Notes: generated from the sequence alone by a model not told the origin. A stretch of DNA of 64,000 bases from Solea solea (GCF_958295425.1 NC_081138.1:25069733-25133732), one strand, 5' to 3'; shown: positions 37,924 to 50,072, counted from the stretch's first letter. Translations and numbers: made by a program.

Positions 37924-39865
37924 CCAAAAGCATTGTCCACAAACCAAAGATACTAGAAAGCAGAATGTGTTCAAATCAAAACAGACTTTGCCATATCACA
38001 ACACAACAGTTCACACAATGAGCAAGCAAAAAAAAAAAAACCTACCAACAAAAGATTGATTGACTATCAAAATAATTTAGGAGTGGATCAATAAAGAAAC
38101 GAGTCAGTTTATGGCTGCTGCCAAAATTGAAATGTAATCATCCGTAGTTCTAATACCACAGGATGAACGTAAGAGAACTGCTGCTGAATCTCTGTATGAA
38201 AGCTAATGGATGTTTTCCTCCGTCTGAGTCCAAACTGAGAACATCCTGCTGTCTCCCCTGTAGTGACGCAAACCGTGCCCATCTCACTGTACATGGATAT
38301 CTGTAATTTTAAGTTTAAAGTTAGACCACAGTGTCTTTGGCCACCGAGGCTAAATATAGCCGGCTCCTCCTGAGCAGTCTCCAGTTTCTCACTCCTTTCC
38401 TAGAGGCAGGTGGAGCAGGGAGGAGGATTGGGGGAAGGAGGGATAACACCCAGTCTTGAATAAATCATCGCTCGACTTTTGACCCATATGGAGCAGGAGG
38501 TTGTTTTTGTACTTCTGTATTGCGCTCTCTCCCCTCCTCTCTGGCCTCTGTACCCCCCTCCCATCTCATTCATTTTCTCCTCCACATGACAGGTCAATCT
38601 GGATCGATTTCATCTGCCCTCAACGACTCAACATCCTCGCACCCAGAAATAGAGCTCTGTGTGATAGAGGAGCCTCCGACTAACAGTTACTGTTAGCACG
38701 CAGCTCTAAAAGAGACGGAGGGGGCAAGTGAGGCTTCACTTTGAAGACATTCAATTTCCAACTTTCAAAAGGACACTTGTGAAAATGGGAGCCGGATCGT
38801 TATGACTATCACCGCTGTGTGTGTGTGTGAGACATTGTTTCTGCCCAACCACCCTGGTGTGCCCCCTTCACGTGGTCAGTGGCCTTGTGTACCTGCCACA
38901 TTATGCTATAATGTGATCACACACGTGCAAACACACTCGAAAGACAAACACGCATATCTGCCTCCCCAATCTTGCACTCTCCTCTCTTTCTCACGGCCTC
39001 TTTCACACACTTACAGTGCATATAAACACACCTGGTGTTTTATCTTTGTCAGTGTAATCTGGGTGCCTCAGCTCCCGACTGGGCTCTGAACTCCAGTGTT
39101 TCTTTGCATGTGTTTGCCTTCATCATAACACCCAACGGAAGTCTCGTACAATGTGAACCTCCCTCTGTGGCCTCGCCAAACTCCACATTTCGCATATGAG
39201 CCAGGAAAATCCCCCCTCTTTTTCTTTTTTTTTTTTGCAAAGAAGGGGTATCGGCACGGAAGCATGACGTCCAGGCCGGAGTTAGGACACTCTTTCCCCA
39301 GGCAAGGACACCGAGAACTGGCTCTCCGTCTCCATCACTCAGTCTGTCCTCCTGGAGCTACGTGGCCAGACTGCTCATCACCCACCCCACCACACACACA
39401 CATACACACACACACCCCACCGCCCTCCTCATATGCATGGATTTGCATAAAACAAAGACACAGCTCTGCCTGCAACGTCTGCCATGACTGAGGCCGCTAA
39501 GAACACGACGGACCACACCGCTCGCGCAAGCTCGGCTGGCAGGTTGTCAGACGTCACTATATGGAAGCGTCGTGGAAAGGGAACTGAGATTTACGAGGCT
39601 GACTAAGATAGACACCCTCATGGTTTTCCACTTTCATTCGCTTAACATCCGCTCCCCTGGCATTGTTTATATTTGACAGCCCTCAGCAGTGAGCAGAGGG
39701 CACCTAATTCACGGCGATGACGTGGAGGGGGAAGAATCACACAGCACTTAAAACACTTCATCTAAAGATGATTTGTCCTTGTCTTCCCTGATGGCTTTTG
39801 TCCTTTTTTCCCCCCTCTTGAAGTTAAGTGGAGCTGGAGAAAGGCCAGCCACTGATTCCACACCC

Positions 39866-39891
39866 CACACACACACACACACACACACACT
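39866..39891 (+). repeat. (CA)n microsatellite
   Basis: About 13 CA units. Confidence 0.95.
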
Positions 39892-40670
39892 TAGAGACAA
39901 TCAAGTAAATAACACTGGATACCAATGCCTGTAGCCACAAACATACACACTTATTCTACTCCACCAAGGTGAAAAGATATGAGCGCAAGCTCATCCCTGA
40001 GCATCATGTAACCCATCACATCCTGCTGGTTCGCTCTCGGACAACCGGTGAAAACAGTACAAGAACACTTTGGTTCTTACTTCTCTCTCGCTGCTTTTCT
40101 CCCCACAAAATCTGAACTTGTATTTTACATTTGAATGGGTGGATATAATCTGGTACTTGAGTGTGCATGTAGTACTTGGCAAAGTTACGGCATTCGAGGG
40201 CCGAGAAAGAAGTGAAGGAGCAAGATATTGTCAACATAAACAAGGAGAATGCTCTTCAGCATATGAATAGGAGCTGACACTAAAGTGCATTACGGGCCTT
40301 ACAGATGTACAGTAAACAATATGGAACTCCACTCAATAATTAATGGGAATTAATATTGTATTGTTGTGTATGACTTTAATACTTTATGACGATGCTTGAT
40401 ATTATACACTATGTACGACGTCTGTGTTTTAATTTGACTTTGCAGAGGGGGAAACAAAAACTAACGTGCTTAAATAGATCAAGAGTGTTTTACCTCAGGA
40501 AGCCAAGGGCACAGAGGAACGGAGCTGGAAATCACAGATGGAGGAATTTTCTCGATGACCTAAAGGAGCAAATGAGATCAGACAAAACATAACGTTGGAA
40601 AAATTAGTGCCAGAGTAAATAGACATTGTGTCGCGAGCCCCTTTCCTTTTCACATTCTTTATACTGTGCC

Positions 40671-40694
40671 ACACACACACACACACACACACAC
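40671..40694 (+). repeat. (CA)n microsatellite
   Basis: About 12 CA units. Confidence 0.95.
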
Positions 40695-43543
40695 ATGCGG
40701 GCACACAAACAATCATAAAGAAACAAGTAGATCCATTTCGTCTGAGACTCGCTCCTCACCTTGTCTGTCTGGTGAAATACAGTACATGTATCGTAGTGAG
40801 CATTTGAAGCAGAAGGAAATGTAAAAAAATTTGCATGCAAATAGATTCCACAGGCAGAACCCATGCATCAAGAAGCTGTAACCACAAGAGACAAAAATAA
40901 AATATCTAAGCACACAGTGTGTCGTTACAAAGAGCGGGCAAAATAGTATTTATCCCAAGGCCTTTTTATTCCCTGTTTCATTTCATTCATTCTAATAATT
41001 GTTCTTATTGAGCTGTCACATATATCACAGCAGTGTTTGCCTTTCATAAGCACACCTGGACAGATCCAGGGTAACATTTAGAGATATTCACGCTCCCTGT
41101 AAACATTGCGACAACAACTGCTCAGGCGTCGACTCGGGTCCCTTTTTAAAAAAAAAAAACACTGAAAACTAAGTGTCGAAAAAAAACAAAAACCTGTGCG
41201 TGCGCCCGTACGCCGCAGAGAAGGAAACTTTAAATCACTGCGTTTTCAAATAAATGCCACATAACTCAGATACGGGGAGTTTATAGAACTGCAGGAAAAC
41301 AGTGGCGATGCAGCATGATGATATTAGTACTGCAGCAGAGGGGGGGGGGTGTATCTGCATCACAAAGTAAGAGCTTTCATCAGGGTGACATATCCTATAG
41401 GAAAATGTAAGGAGGGTGTTAACTGTAGAGAAGCTGAAGGAGAAGGTGGAAAAAAAAAACAAAACCGACATGAATGAGCAGACCTGCATATGTCATGATA
41501 CTCAGCAAAGAAAAAATAATACCTGAATATTAATTATTCCTATTCCTAATCCTCGTAAAAAGGAAGCCGTGAATGGTAAAACACTCACATTTTGAGTGGT
41601 TGTCACTCTTTTAAAATCACTGTGGTTTTTATTATTATTGGAAGAAATTTAAACACGACTGTATGCCATTTTTAAAGACTATAATTCCTCTCACTTTTCT
41701 TTTTTCTTTTTTTTTTTTAACTCTGTCACCTCGTGTGCAATGGCACTGCCGAGAGATGGTGTTGCATTTATTTAAGTCATTGGCTCTCGGTTTGGGTCCA
41801 TTTACAGACGTATAAAATTACCCCTCACAAGTCCCGACCACCTCATTACCAACATAACCTGCAGCCAGTCTTTCAAGGACAACTCTCTAATGACACTGTG
41901 CGTATTCGCTTAATGTCTGTCTGGAGCGCGTCGAGTGACTTTCTGCCACAAAGAAAGAAAAGAATGTACAGAAAGAGCAAAACGCGCTGTGATAAAATAA
42001 GCATCTTAATTGATCCCCGATGTCAGTCTCACTCTGAATAAGCGACTGTTCCTGAGCTCTACCTCCCTCGCACTGTAAAGTGAGAGGAGTCTGTTTGACC
42101 CTGTCACTGCTGTGATTCTCCACAGACCATGTGCAGATGTGGCTGCCACCTGGTTTGCACTGAAGCACCTGACTATTCTCACTGTTAACTCTCTCTCGAC
42201 TGAGCGTTCCATCTAGCGGGGGGGGTTGGAACGCGTCAGTGAGAAGAAGAATGACAAAGTTAGAAGCTGAAAGTAGCTACTTTATCAAAATATCTCGCTT
42301 CTGATGAAATGAGTGGGGATGCGCAGATTTATTGTCCTCACATCGGCGTCAGCACATAGTCACCTTGGTGACATCAGGAAAATAAGATTAACTGATACGG
42401 TGATGTTTATCTGGGTTTTGTCACTTGGAAAAAAAAAAGAAGTTTAAATTTAATTAAATAAGTCGTTGAAGAAGGGGATATGGAGGTTTGCGATTAAAGG
42501 TTGTTTTGAAAATGTACATTTAAATTGTGATTGAAAGATAGTGTGGTCGTGTGATGGGCTCAGAGTTGTTTTTGTCGCAATGACGTCCTTGTGTCCGTGT
42601 CACAAAAGAAAACTCAAAGAAACAAAACAGAGATGTCATGATGTCAGGATATATAACAATAAGAAAACATCATCATAAATACACACCTCTTTGTGGGGGA
42701 AAAGTAATGTAACACTGTAGTCGTTTCTTATCTTAACTGAAAATAAACTTCCATAACACTAATGCAATTCTTTTCCTGCTATTTGACCTACATTGTAAAC
42801 TCAGAAGTGACACCCAGTGGACCACACCCAGCCCGAGTCAAGGCGAATTGTCTTTGCGACGCCCGCAACGCAATCCTCCTCGCATAAAGTGAGCATGAGA
42901 AGAAAAGTAACTGCACTCTCTGATCGCCAAACGCCGCCACAAACACTACCGAGTGATCTCCATTACACTTCTGTGAACTGTTGAACCATTAGAAACGTCT
43001 TATTTTTATCATCCCTCAGACTTAGTGGCTGTTTTTTTCCACTTCTCTGCAGCGACTTGGGGGCGAAAGAAGATAAATGTTTGAAAATAAAACTGCCAGG
43101 CATCGGACAAGTGCCACGTCTGCCCTCTCCTAACCGGAGTGCATTATATATATGTGGAGCTATGAGTCATGTTAACATAGTAACTAATATTACACTTTAT
43201 TTTAACTACTCTCTCTACAGTTTGTATATTTCGTTTCCCCCCCAGAATGTAACAAAATCTATGTATCTAAGCTGTGAGCGTGACTCAAAAGCAGTGGTGA
43301 AATACAGGAAATGGGTTAAAAAAAAAAAAAAAAAAAAATGGCAGTGAGTCATCTTAAATTTACTGTGTTCTGTACCATGTCGGATGTGCATGTACGTCTT
43401 ATTCGATAGATTCTGGGCAGAGGAAATGAGCATGAGCTCCCCAAGGCAGGGATTACTCTAATGACTTTGAGAGCAGCCTTGTGCGTTGTAACTTTTGACC
43501 TCCGCTCATCCTCTTCTGCGAAAGACGACAGACAAGAGAGAGA

Positions 43544-43547
<4 letters not shown>

Positions 43548-43573
<26 letters not shown>
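43548..43573 (+). repeat. (CA)n microsatellite
   Basis: Twelve to thirteen CA units after a short GA run. Confidence 0.95.
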
Positions 43574-43576
<3 letters not shown>

Positions 43577-44370
43577 TTTATCTGCATACCACTAATCGAC
43601 CTCTCGCACAAGCTGTTGTGAGTTAAGCAACACAGAGGCACAAACAGCAACACAACAGATCCTCTCCAGCGCTTCCTCTGGCACCAGCAAACAAAACGCC
43701 TGCAGGAATTCCAAGTCATGCTGCATATCATGCTGTCAGCCCGCATAGCACTAACGTTCCATGTGAGTGCATCATTGGAAGATCGATAGATTTATCACTT
43801 ACATAACCAGCGTGCGCTTGGTGCCGTGGATATAAGGGGAAACGTCTTCTTTTTTTTTTGCAAATTAGATCATGCAAATGTCTTTTATCTCAAAGAGCAA
43901 AAGTATTTGAGTCGAATAAATGCAGAGTGGAACAAAAGGCTGCAGTGGAACTGCACAGGAACATGAATTTGTGTATGTTTGTATTTGTCCTGGTGTGTGC
44001 GTGCGTGTGTGTGTGTTTGTGTAGGCTGGTAACTGTGCTCTCATTTCTCGTGTGTGGTTAGCGTGTTCTTTCAGTTGTACTACATGGTCATTAGAAGTTG
44101 AACTGATGTCTCCCAATAAGGAAACAGTCAACAATAAAAAAAAAAGCTTAAGAGCCTAACAAGGCAACCACATTTATATATTTAACATTCCACTTAAAAC
44201 ACAACAAGAACAACAAAAAAGCCAGCGTACAAATGCATCGCTTTTAGAGAACAAGAGTCAAGAGGAAATCATTTTCTCTTTGAAATGGCAAGCCCAGAAA
44301 TGTGTTATTTAAAGAGGCCGGTGGGGAGGGGGGGGGGGGACAGTTATCCACGGTTTAATTCATTGTTGTA

Positions 44371-44740
44371 GTTAATATGAAATATCAAAACGTAGCGGCA
44401 CTATTGCTCCGATCAAATAGATGTAATTAGATAAATTGAGGAAGAGGGAGAGCGGCTTGGCTGTAAATTGCGTGGTGTGTGCATGCTAAGACCCAACACT
44501 GGCACAGCTGCATGGAGCTGCGCTCGCGATTTATCATCTCTACATCGCAGGAGCCAGTGGCCCACACCACTATTAATCATCAGCAAAATCATTTAATTCA
44601 GCCCGAGCCCGCCTATTGTCTCAGTTTCTCCCCTCACTCTGGGCAAATCATCCACCACAGCAGCACCTCAGAGGAGATCACACGACACAGAGTGGGATAC
44701 AAGTGTTGGGTTAAAACTTGTTGTTTTTGACAGACTATTC
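44371..44740. promoter_or_regulatory. enhancer-like block 4-5 kb downstream of maf
   Basis: Contains GATGTAATTAGATAAATTGA, CTGTAAATTGCG, CACTATTAATCATCAGC and AAATCATTTAATTCAGCCC in low-repeat sequence. Its closeness to the maf 3' end makes it the best enhancer candidate in the left flank. No alignment evidence. Confidence 0.3.
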
Positions 44741-45552
44741 AGCACATTATCACTGGTATTTAACGTTCATGTTGTCGTATGACATTTATAATGACAAAAG
44801 TGACAGCCGATCACTGGGTGCTTTAACAGAGTGACAGTGTGGTGTCTTTTTTTTTTTTTTTTTTTTTAAATGAAAAGTGTCTACACATATAAACTCGGCT
44901 TAACTTGCAATAAGCGGACAAATCTGGACAGATTGTGTCCTCAGGAACCTTTCCCTTTTTTTCATTGTGTATTTTGGCTCATTGCTCTTCCTATTTCAAC
45001 AAACAAATAGTTCTGGAACAGTGAAACAAGATGCCCTCGAGGCTGTATTCCTTGTCCTAGTGGTTGCAAAAGAACTTTTTTGCGCTTGTGTTCGTGGAAA
45101 ACGTGGCCTTGTCGGTTGGTGCTGCAGCAGCAGCAGTGAAAATAAAAACAGTTCTGTTGAAAGACATCAAAAAATGAGACGTTTGAGCGCTCGCAGAGAT
45201 GCATGATTGCGTAGAGAGGCGCTGGGCCTCTTTCGCTTGCCGCAGCAGCTGACTTGTATTGGCACCTTCTCTGGTGCCCCCTCACATGCCTGACATGGCT
45301 TTGCCCTCGCTGCTGTACCTCCCACCCCCACTGCCGCCTCTCTGCGAGAGCATACCTACTCCAGGCCAAACATCCAGGCCCACTGACAAACAGGATAGAG
45401 CGGGGGTGAAATCAGGGAAAGCCAAATGATGACATGCTAATGACAGTGAGTGAGCGCACACACACACACACACACACACATAGTGTGTGAAAAACACAAG
45501 CGACTGACAGGAGGGAGGTACCACACACACACACACACAGAGATCAGGATCA

Positions 45553-45842
45553 GTGAATGATTGGTGAAAATATGCATCATCAGAAGACATTCACATAGAG
45601 ATATCATTCTTTCATTTTGTAATTCATGGAAAACACACACACACACAAAGATAAGCACGCATGCACGCACACACACACGCACAGTGAGGGAGAGAGCAAC
45701 TCACACACACACACACACACACAGAGGGAGGAAGCGAGCGTGGTGAAACAAAATAGTGAACGCTTGGTGAAAATATGCAAGATCACATAGAGACATCATC
45801 CGTTCACTTTGTAATTCATGGAAAAACACACACACACACACT
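45553..45842 (+). repeat. diverged tandem duplication, period about 203 bp
   Basis: GTGAATGATTGGTGAAAATATGC...TTTGTAATTCATGGAAAACACAC (45553-45640) recurs as GTGAACGCTTGGTGAAAATATGC...TTTGTAATTCATGGAAAAACACAC (45756-45840). Both units end in CA arrays. A dense cluster of CA runs surrounds them (45456-45481, 45523-45539, 45667-45722). Confidence 0.8.
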
Positions 45843-46612
45843 CTCACACACATGCACAAATCACAGGCCACATTTGACAATAAATGAACAGGCTGCATAA
45901 GTATCATATATTAAACCAGGTGTGGCTTCTGTTATCACAAACAAAGACGTTATTTATGGCCCCTGAGTCTTTGAAATGGGAAAAGCACAGATCATAATTC
46001 ACCGTGCCGAATACTTTGTGTGCGTTTCAGAGTGGAAATTATGTTAAAATGACACGTTTTGGGATCGCTGTCCGTCAAAAAATATTGCTCGTTCACACTC
46101 AATTTGGAGTTTTTGATGAAAAACATATGAAACTTGTGTCTGACGATGTCAGATTTCATATGTGGGCCAGTGCACGTCTCAATCTCTGTGGTTTTATCAA
46201 CTTATCTGTGACAACTCCTTTCTACAGTACAAGCAGAAATCATGCACCAAAATGAAGACTCTGACCCGTTCTCCTTTTTCCTCCCCCCTTAAATTTGTGG
46301 ATTTCTTTTGTTCCTGAGAATAATGTTTCTGATTCACCCATTATTATTACATTTTAAGAAATGCAGCACAAAGAAACCCTTAAGTGTGCACTGCAGTCAT
46401 CTCTACTCTCTTCTAATTCAACTTTCAAAAGCACAAAAGTCAAAAACCATCTCAGGACAGAGTCAAAAAGAAAAGTGGGAAACTTATTGAAGACGATAAC
46501 ATACATTTATTGCATATCATTTAATTGTATGAAATGGAAAAGAAAAGAGAAAAAACGAGCACATATGAACATCACATATGGTTAGTGAGTGAAATAATTT
46601 TGCACAGCAAAA

Positions 46613-46663
46613 TATATATATATATATTTTTTAATATATATATACTATATATATATATATATA
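46613..46663 (+). repeat. (TA)n self-complementary block
   Basis: Two TA arrays with a short T-rich spacer; able to form a cruciform. Falls within the probable maf 3' UTR. Confidence 0.9.
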
Positions 46664-46728
46664 AGATGAAAGATGAATTAACATATTTTCAAGATTTGTT
46701 GGGCGATGGTGCCCTCTCATTTTTTTCT

Positions 46729-46734
46729 TTTATT
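46729..46734 (-). terminator. candidate polyadenylation signal for the short maf transcript
   Basis: AATAAA on the minus strand (TTTATT on plus), about 1.78 kb after the maf stop. A second AATAAA lies at 46508-46513. Chosen by motif and distance only. Confidence 0.3.
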
Positions 46735-48504
46735 ATACATGCAGGGTATCAATCCCTGGCGATCTAACAATGTCCAGACATTATCGATTATAATAATTGT
46801 TATTGCTTTGAGAATAATGAGCTCGCTCAAGACAAAACAACAGTGTGTGTGTGTGTGTGTGTGTGTGTCTGCCTCCCCCCGCATTGATAATAAAGTATCA
46901 ATAATAGGTTACGATGAAAACGCAACAGATTCCAAACTGAGATGTGTGCAGATGAATGTAACTCCTCGAGAATTATAATTATTTTCAGTTTGATGAGGAA
47001 ACACATGGCAGTTTTTTTTTTTCTCTTTAACTTTGATTTTACAGACCGAGGATGAGACACGAGGAAACGTGTGTGGCGGAGGATGTGTGTGAAGCACATG
47101 CTGCAGAGAAGCGCTGTTTATACACTCACTTTGGCGCACAGCCAATATATCTATAAAAAAAATGACATTTGTGCAGCAAATTGCCCTTCGCTTAAACCTG
47201 TAACACGTGACTTTTTGCAACTCAGATGATAAAAAAAATTACTTAAATTACGCTTTTAAAAAAAAATGTTGACAAATGCACAATGGAATAATCTTTAAAT
47301 AACAATATAAGCTTTAAGCAACAGTCTAAACTTCCAGGAAATTGACTGGTGGTGATTTTCCTCATAAGTCTTTTTTTGTCCCCCCACACACACACACACT
47401 TTAACAGCAGGATCCCCGCTGATCAACTTCCACCAGGAACGGGGGGTATTGCGCATTCACGGCAGCCCATAATGATGACAGGCTATGGTGGTGCTGAAAT
47501 GCACTTGTATAGATTTACGGGGAGGGGGTGAGGGTGAAGGAGGTGGTGGTGGTGGTGGTGGTGGTGGAGGAGGAGGGGAAGGAAAGTCTTGTCACTTTTT
47601 TGTTTTTGTCCCAAAAAAGTGAGGAGGCCATAAATGAAGGATATGAATGTCATGCTGGAGTCATCCGACAAAAAGGACATCTTCAAGCACAGAAAGGAAG
47701 AAAAAAAAACAACAGCCATACATGTCCAGCATGCAGGGCGTCTCAATAACACATCTCTTTTTTTTAAAAAAAACATAAAAACAACAATCAACAGTTCATA
47801 ATGGATACAAGTCTTTTTGTTGTTGCTCAACACAAAACAAGCAAAAAAAAACACGCATGAGATGATGTGGCGTCAAAACGGCTGCAGGCTCGCAATCCTC
47901 CAAGTTTGTCAGACACAAGAATAAACAAAAAAATAAAGTAAAAAAAAAAACATGTCGGTGGATGATGCAGTTTGACAATAATCTGTACATTTGAGTTCAA
48001 AGTAAAATGATGAGGGGGAGGAAATAAAAATGAAGTTCAGATGAGTATACTGGGTGCTGGCGTTCATGCACACGTCGTATACTGACTGCTGCTGCTGCGT
48101 AAAAGTTGGATCAACTTTCCAAAAGAAATATCATATTTTACGCAGACACCGCAGATCTAATGGACAGCGGTGCAAACCCTTCAGAGACACGGCTTTGCAG
48201 AGCTTATGTCGTGAGTGTGGCAGCGTATAGAAAAAAAATTAAAGTTTTCTCAATATGCCTCCCCGAAATTAAATATATTAGATGTTTCCAAATCTTAACA
48301 GTCGCAGACTTGAGCAATCTTTAAAATAAATGTTAAAAAAAAAAAAAAAAGAGTATAAAATAAAAAAAAGAAGTTTACAAATGAGTTATTGGTCTAGTGG
48401 ACTTTGTGTCAAATAAAAACATGTTTGAATGAAAACTTTTTAAAGCGGGGGTGAGTGAGTAACGCAACCGATATTCTTTCTTTTATTTGTTTTTTTTTTT
48501 TCTA

Positions 48505-48511
48505 ACTCACA
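48505..48511 (-). promoter_or_regulatory. maf: splice donor overlapping the maf stop codon (alternative long isoform)
   Basis: The minus strand reads TTC AT|G TGA GTT, so the final Met and the TGA stop together form GTGAGT, a strong 5' splice site at 48510-48505. In mammals, c-MAF is known in a short form that reads through this junction and a long form that splices here to a second coding exon, changing the last Met to Ile. Preservation of the donor supports the same choice in this fish. The second exon was not located in the window. Confidence 0.7.
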
Positions 48512-49478
48512 TGAAAAACTCCGGGGATGAAGGGTTGTTGTCACTGCTGGATCCATTTTCTCTGAAGCCGTTGCTGATGAGCTTCTCATACTTTTCTTTG
48601 TACGCGTCCCTCTCCCGGACCAGCCTGGAGATCTCCTGCTTTAGGTGCTCGACCTGCTGCAGGAGTTGCGACTTCTCTCCCTCCAGGACGTGCCGCTGCT
48701 GGACCCGCTTGAAGCGGCAGGACTGCGCGTAGCCTCTGTTCTTTAGGGTCCTCCTCTTCTGTTTCAATCTGATCACCTCTTCTTTGCTGACCCCCCGTAG
48801 CTGCCGGTTGAGCTCCCGCACAGACATGGACACCAGCTGGTCGTCAGAAAACCGGTCATCTAAGCGCATGTGTGGGTGACTTGTGCCCGAAGTGCCGTTG
48901 CTCTGGACGCCGGGCGCCTGGTGGTGGCCGTTGTTGTGGTGGTGGTGGTGATGGTGGTGGTGCTGCCCTCCGTTCTGAGCCGCTGCCGCAGCGATGACTG
49001 CCGACACCACCGCCGCTGCGGAGCCCATCTCTTCCCCAGCCATGGTGCCTCCTGCTCCGGCTGCGCCAGCGAACTGCTGGCTCCGGGCGTAGCCATCGAA
49101 GGACTGGAGCTGGTGACTGCTGTTGATCAGCGCCTCGACTGCGTCTTCGGGGCTGAAGCCCAGCGCCTCTGGATTGAGCTGCTGTTGATAACCGGACATC
49201 CAGTAGAAATCCTCTATGTGTGTCTTCTGCTCGCTCCCCGAGCCCGGACTGGGCGCCGAGAAGCTTGGGGAAGGGGGCACCGAGCTGCAAGGCGTGCTCA
49301 TCGGGGTGGAAGACAAGGATCCCCCGGTGATAAGGCGACTGCACTGGCTGATGTTGCGATCGGGCTCCACCGGCTCCTTTTTCACTTCAAACTTCATCAG
49401 ATCGAAGTCATTAACATATTCCATGGCCAGGGGACTGGTGGGCAGGTCGGAGTTGCTCATTGCCAGCTCTGATGCCAT
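48507..49478 (-). CDS. maf: large Maf bZIP transcription factor c-Maf, short (unspliced) isoform
   Basis: The protein has 323 residues in one exon. Large Maf factors are nuclear, bind MARE sites (TGCTGA-core-TCAGCA) as dimers, and control lens, hindbrain, chondrocyte and immune-cell genes. Visible parts in order: the large-Maf N-terminal activation domain (1-110), starting [10 protein letters not shown] and carrying a VKKE sumoylation motif at 32-35; a GSK3-type phosphodegron ladder at S54, T58, T62, S66, S70; an Ala-rich stretch (154-167); nine His (173-181); the extended homology region (about 207-235); the basic region with the Maf signature N247-x-x-Y250-A-x-x-C254-R; and a zipper with heptads L265, L272, L279, L286, Y293, L300. 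It ends SSPEFFM. The N-terminus and zipper match c-Maf better than MafA, MafB or Nrl. The start is the first in-frame ATG, with A at -3 and G at +4. It is about 50 residues shorter than mammalian c-MAF because the Gly/Ala-rich linker is short. Gene identity is very secure; which teleost duplicate it is, I cannot say. Confidence 0.97.
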   Translation of the reverse strand: MASELAMSNSDLPTSPLAMEYVNDFDLMKFEVKKEPVEPDRNISQCSRLITGGSLSSTPMSTPCSSVPPSPSFSAPSPGSGSEQKTHIEDFYWMSGYQQQLNPEALGFSPEDAVEALINSSHQLQSFDGYARSQQFAGAAGAGGTMAGEEMGSAAAVVSAVIAAAAAQNGGQHHHHHHHHHNNGHHQAPGVQSNGTSGTSHPHMRLDDRFSDDQLVSMSVRELNRQLRGVSKEEVIRLKQKRRTLKNRGYAQSCRFKRVQQRHVLEGEKSQLLQQVEHLKQEISRLVRERDAYKEKYEKLISNGFRENGSSSDNNPSSPEFFM

Positions 49479-49940
49479 CCTCTTGCTGCTGCTGACAGTC
49501 CTCCAAATGGGGTGAAGAGCAGCTGTCAAACTCGGCTGGTTGGGGAAAACGTGAGCCAGTTTGATTTTTGTAAAAAAAAAAAAAAAAAAGCGTTTGTCTC
49601 GAGAGTGAAAAATGAAGGGTTTTTCTGCGTCCTGGTTTTTGCAGCCGCTCACTTGCAGGCGCGAGCGTGGAGGAGTTTTTCACACACAGACACAGCAGTG
49701 CCGCGCGCACGAGGAGCGGAGTCCGTTTTCAGCATGTGAAACTCGCTCTTGTCTCTCAAACATTTAACACTTTACGGGTTGTTTGTTTGTTTTTGTCCTT
49801 CATGGAGACATTGCGCACGCGGAGCGGGGAGAAGAGCACGAGAGTGACGGGAGTGAATGCAGCCGCACACGTTGTACAGCCGCTGACTGGTGGGGCCGAT
49901 TTTTTAGAGGGATCACACACAGCAGATGAGTTTAAGTGCA

Positions 49941-49950
49941 CTGACGTCAG
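49941..49950. promoter_or_regulatory. palindromic CRE / C-MARE-like element
   Basis: CTGACGTCAG contains a perfect CRE (TGACGTCA) and matches 10 of 14 positions of the CRE-type Maf recognition element. It lies 463 bp upstream of the maf ATG. Large Maf genes are known to be autoregulated, so binding by Maf or CREB/ATF factors is plausible. Function is inferred. Confidence 0.45.
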
Positions 49951-50072
49951 GCTGGAATGGGAAATTGACTCGGACGAAGAGCCAATCGGGTCGCACTCCG
50001 CCACAGCTAATTAACATATTAGTAACCTACGGAAACAAAACTTTTTTTCCCCCCCCAACTGTCAAAGGCCGT

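Larger units (their letters stand above)
37924..44370. other. intergenic, no gene seen
   Basis: Unique sequence with CA arrays at 39866, 40671 and 43548 and short G or A runs (41341, 43320, 44330). No exon is recognised. Confidence 0.55.
46508..48506 (-). other. maf: probable maf 3' untranslated region
   Basis: No ORF of note lies immediately downstream of the maf stop. The stretch is A/T-rich on the minus strand, with U-rich runs and AT dinucleotide blocks (46613-46663). Minus-strand AATAAA signals occur at 48482-48487 (only 20 nt after the stop, probably too close), 46729-46734 and 46508-46513. The last two would give 3' UTRs of about 1.8 or 2.0 kb. A GGT run at 47543-47570 and a small stem at 48096-48144 lie inside. 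The boundary is a guess; the alternative is intronic sequence of the long isoform. Confidence 0.45.

Noticed and set aside
37673..37974. Lys-Glu-Arg repeat protein on the minus strand
   Set aside because: Translation of the TTTC microsatellite.
45456..45842. Regularly spaced CA arrays resembling a repeat-spacer array
   Set aside because: Repeats are simple dinucleotides in a tandem duplication, with no conserved repeat unit of CRISPR type and no associated genes; the genome is eukaryotic.
48856..49515. Long open frames on both strands overlapping maf (162, 200 and 99 codons)
   Set aside because: They are alternate-frame shadows of the GC-rich maf exon, dominated by low-complexity runs such as His/Thr/Val repeats.
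49479..49652. In-frame 58-codon N-terminal extension of maf
   Set aside because: It begins at GTG, not ATG, runs through a poly-Phe stretch made by an A/T homopolymer, and is unlike the N-terminus of any large Maf. The ATG at 49478 matches the family start exactly and has a good Kozak context.
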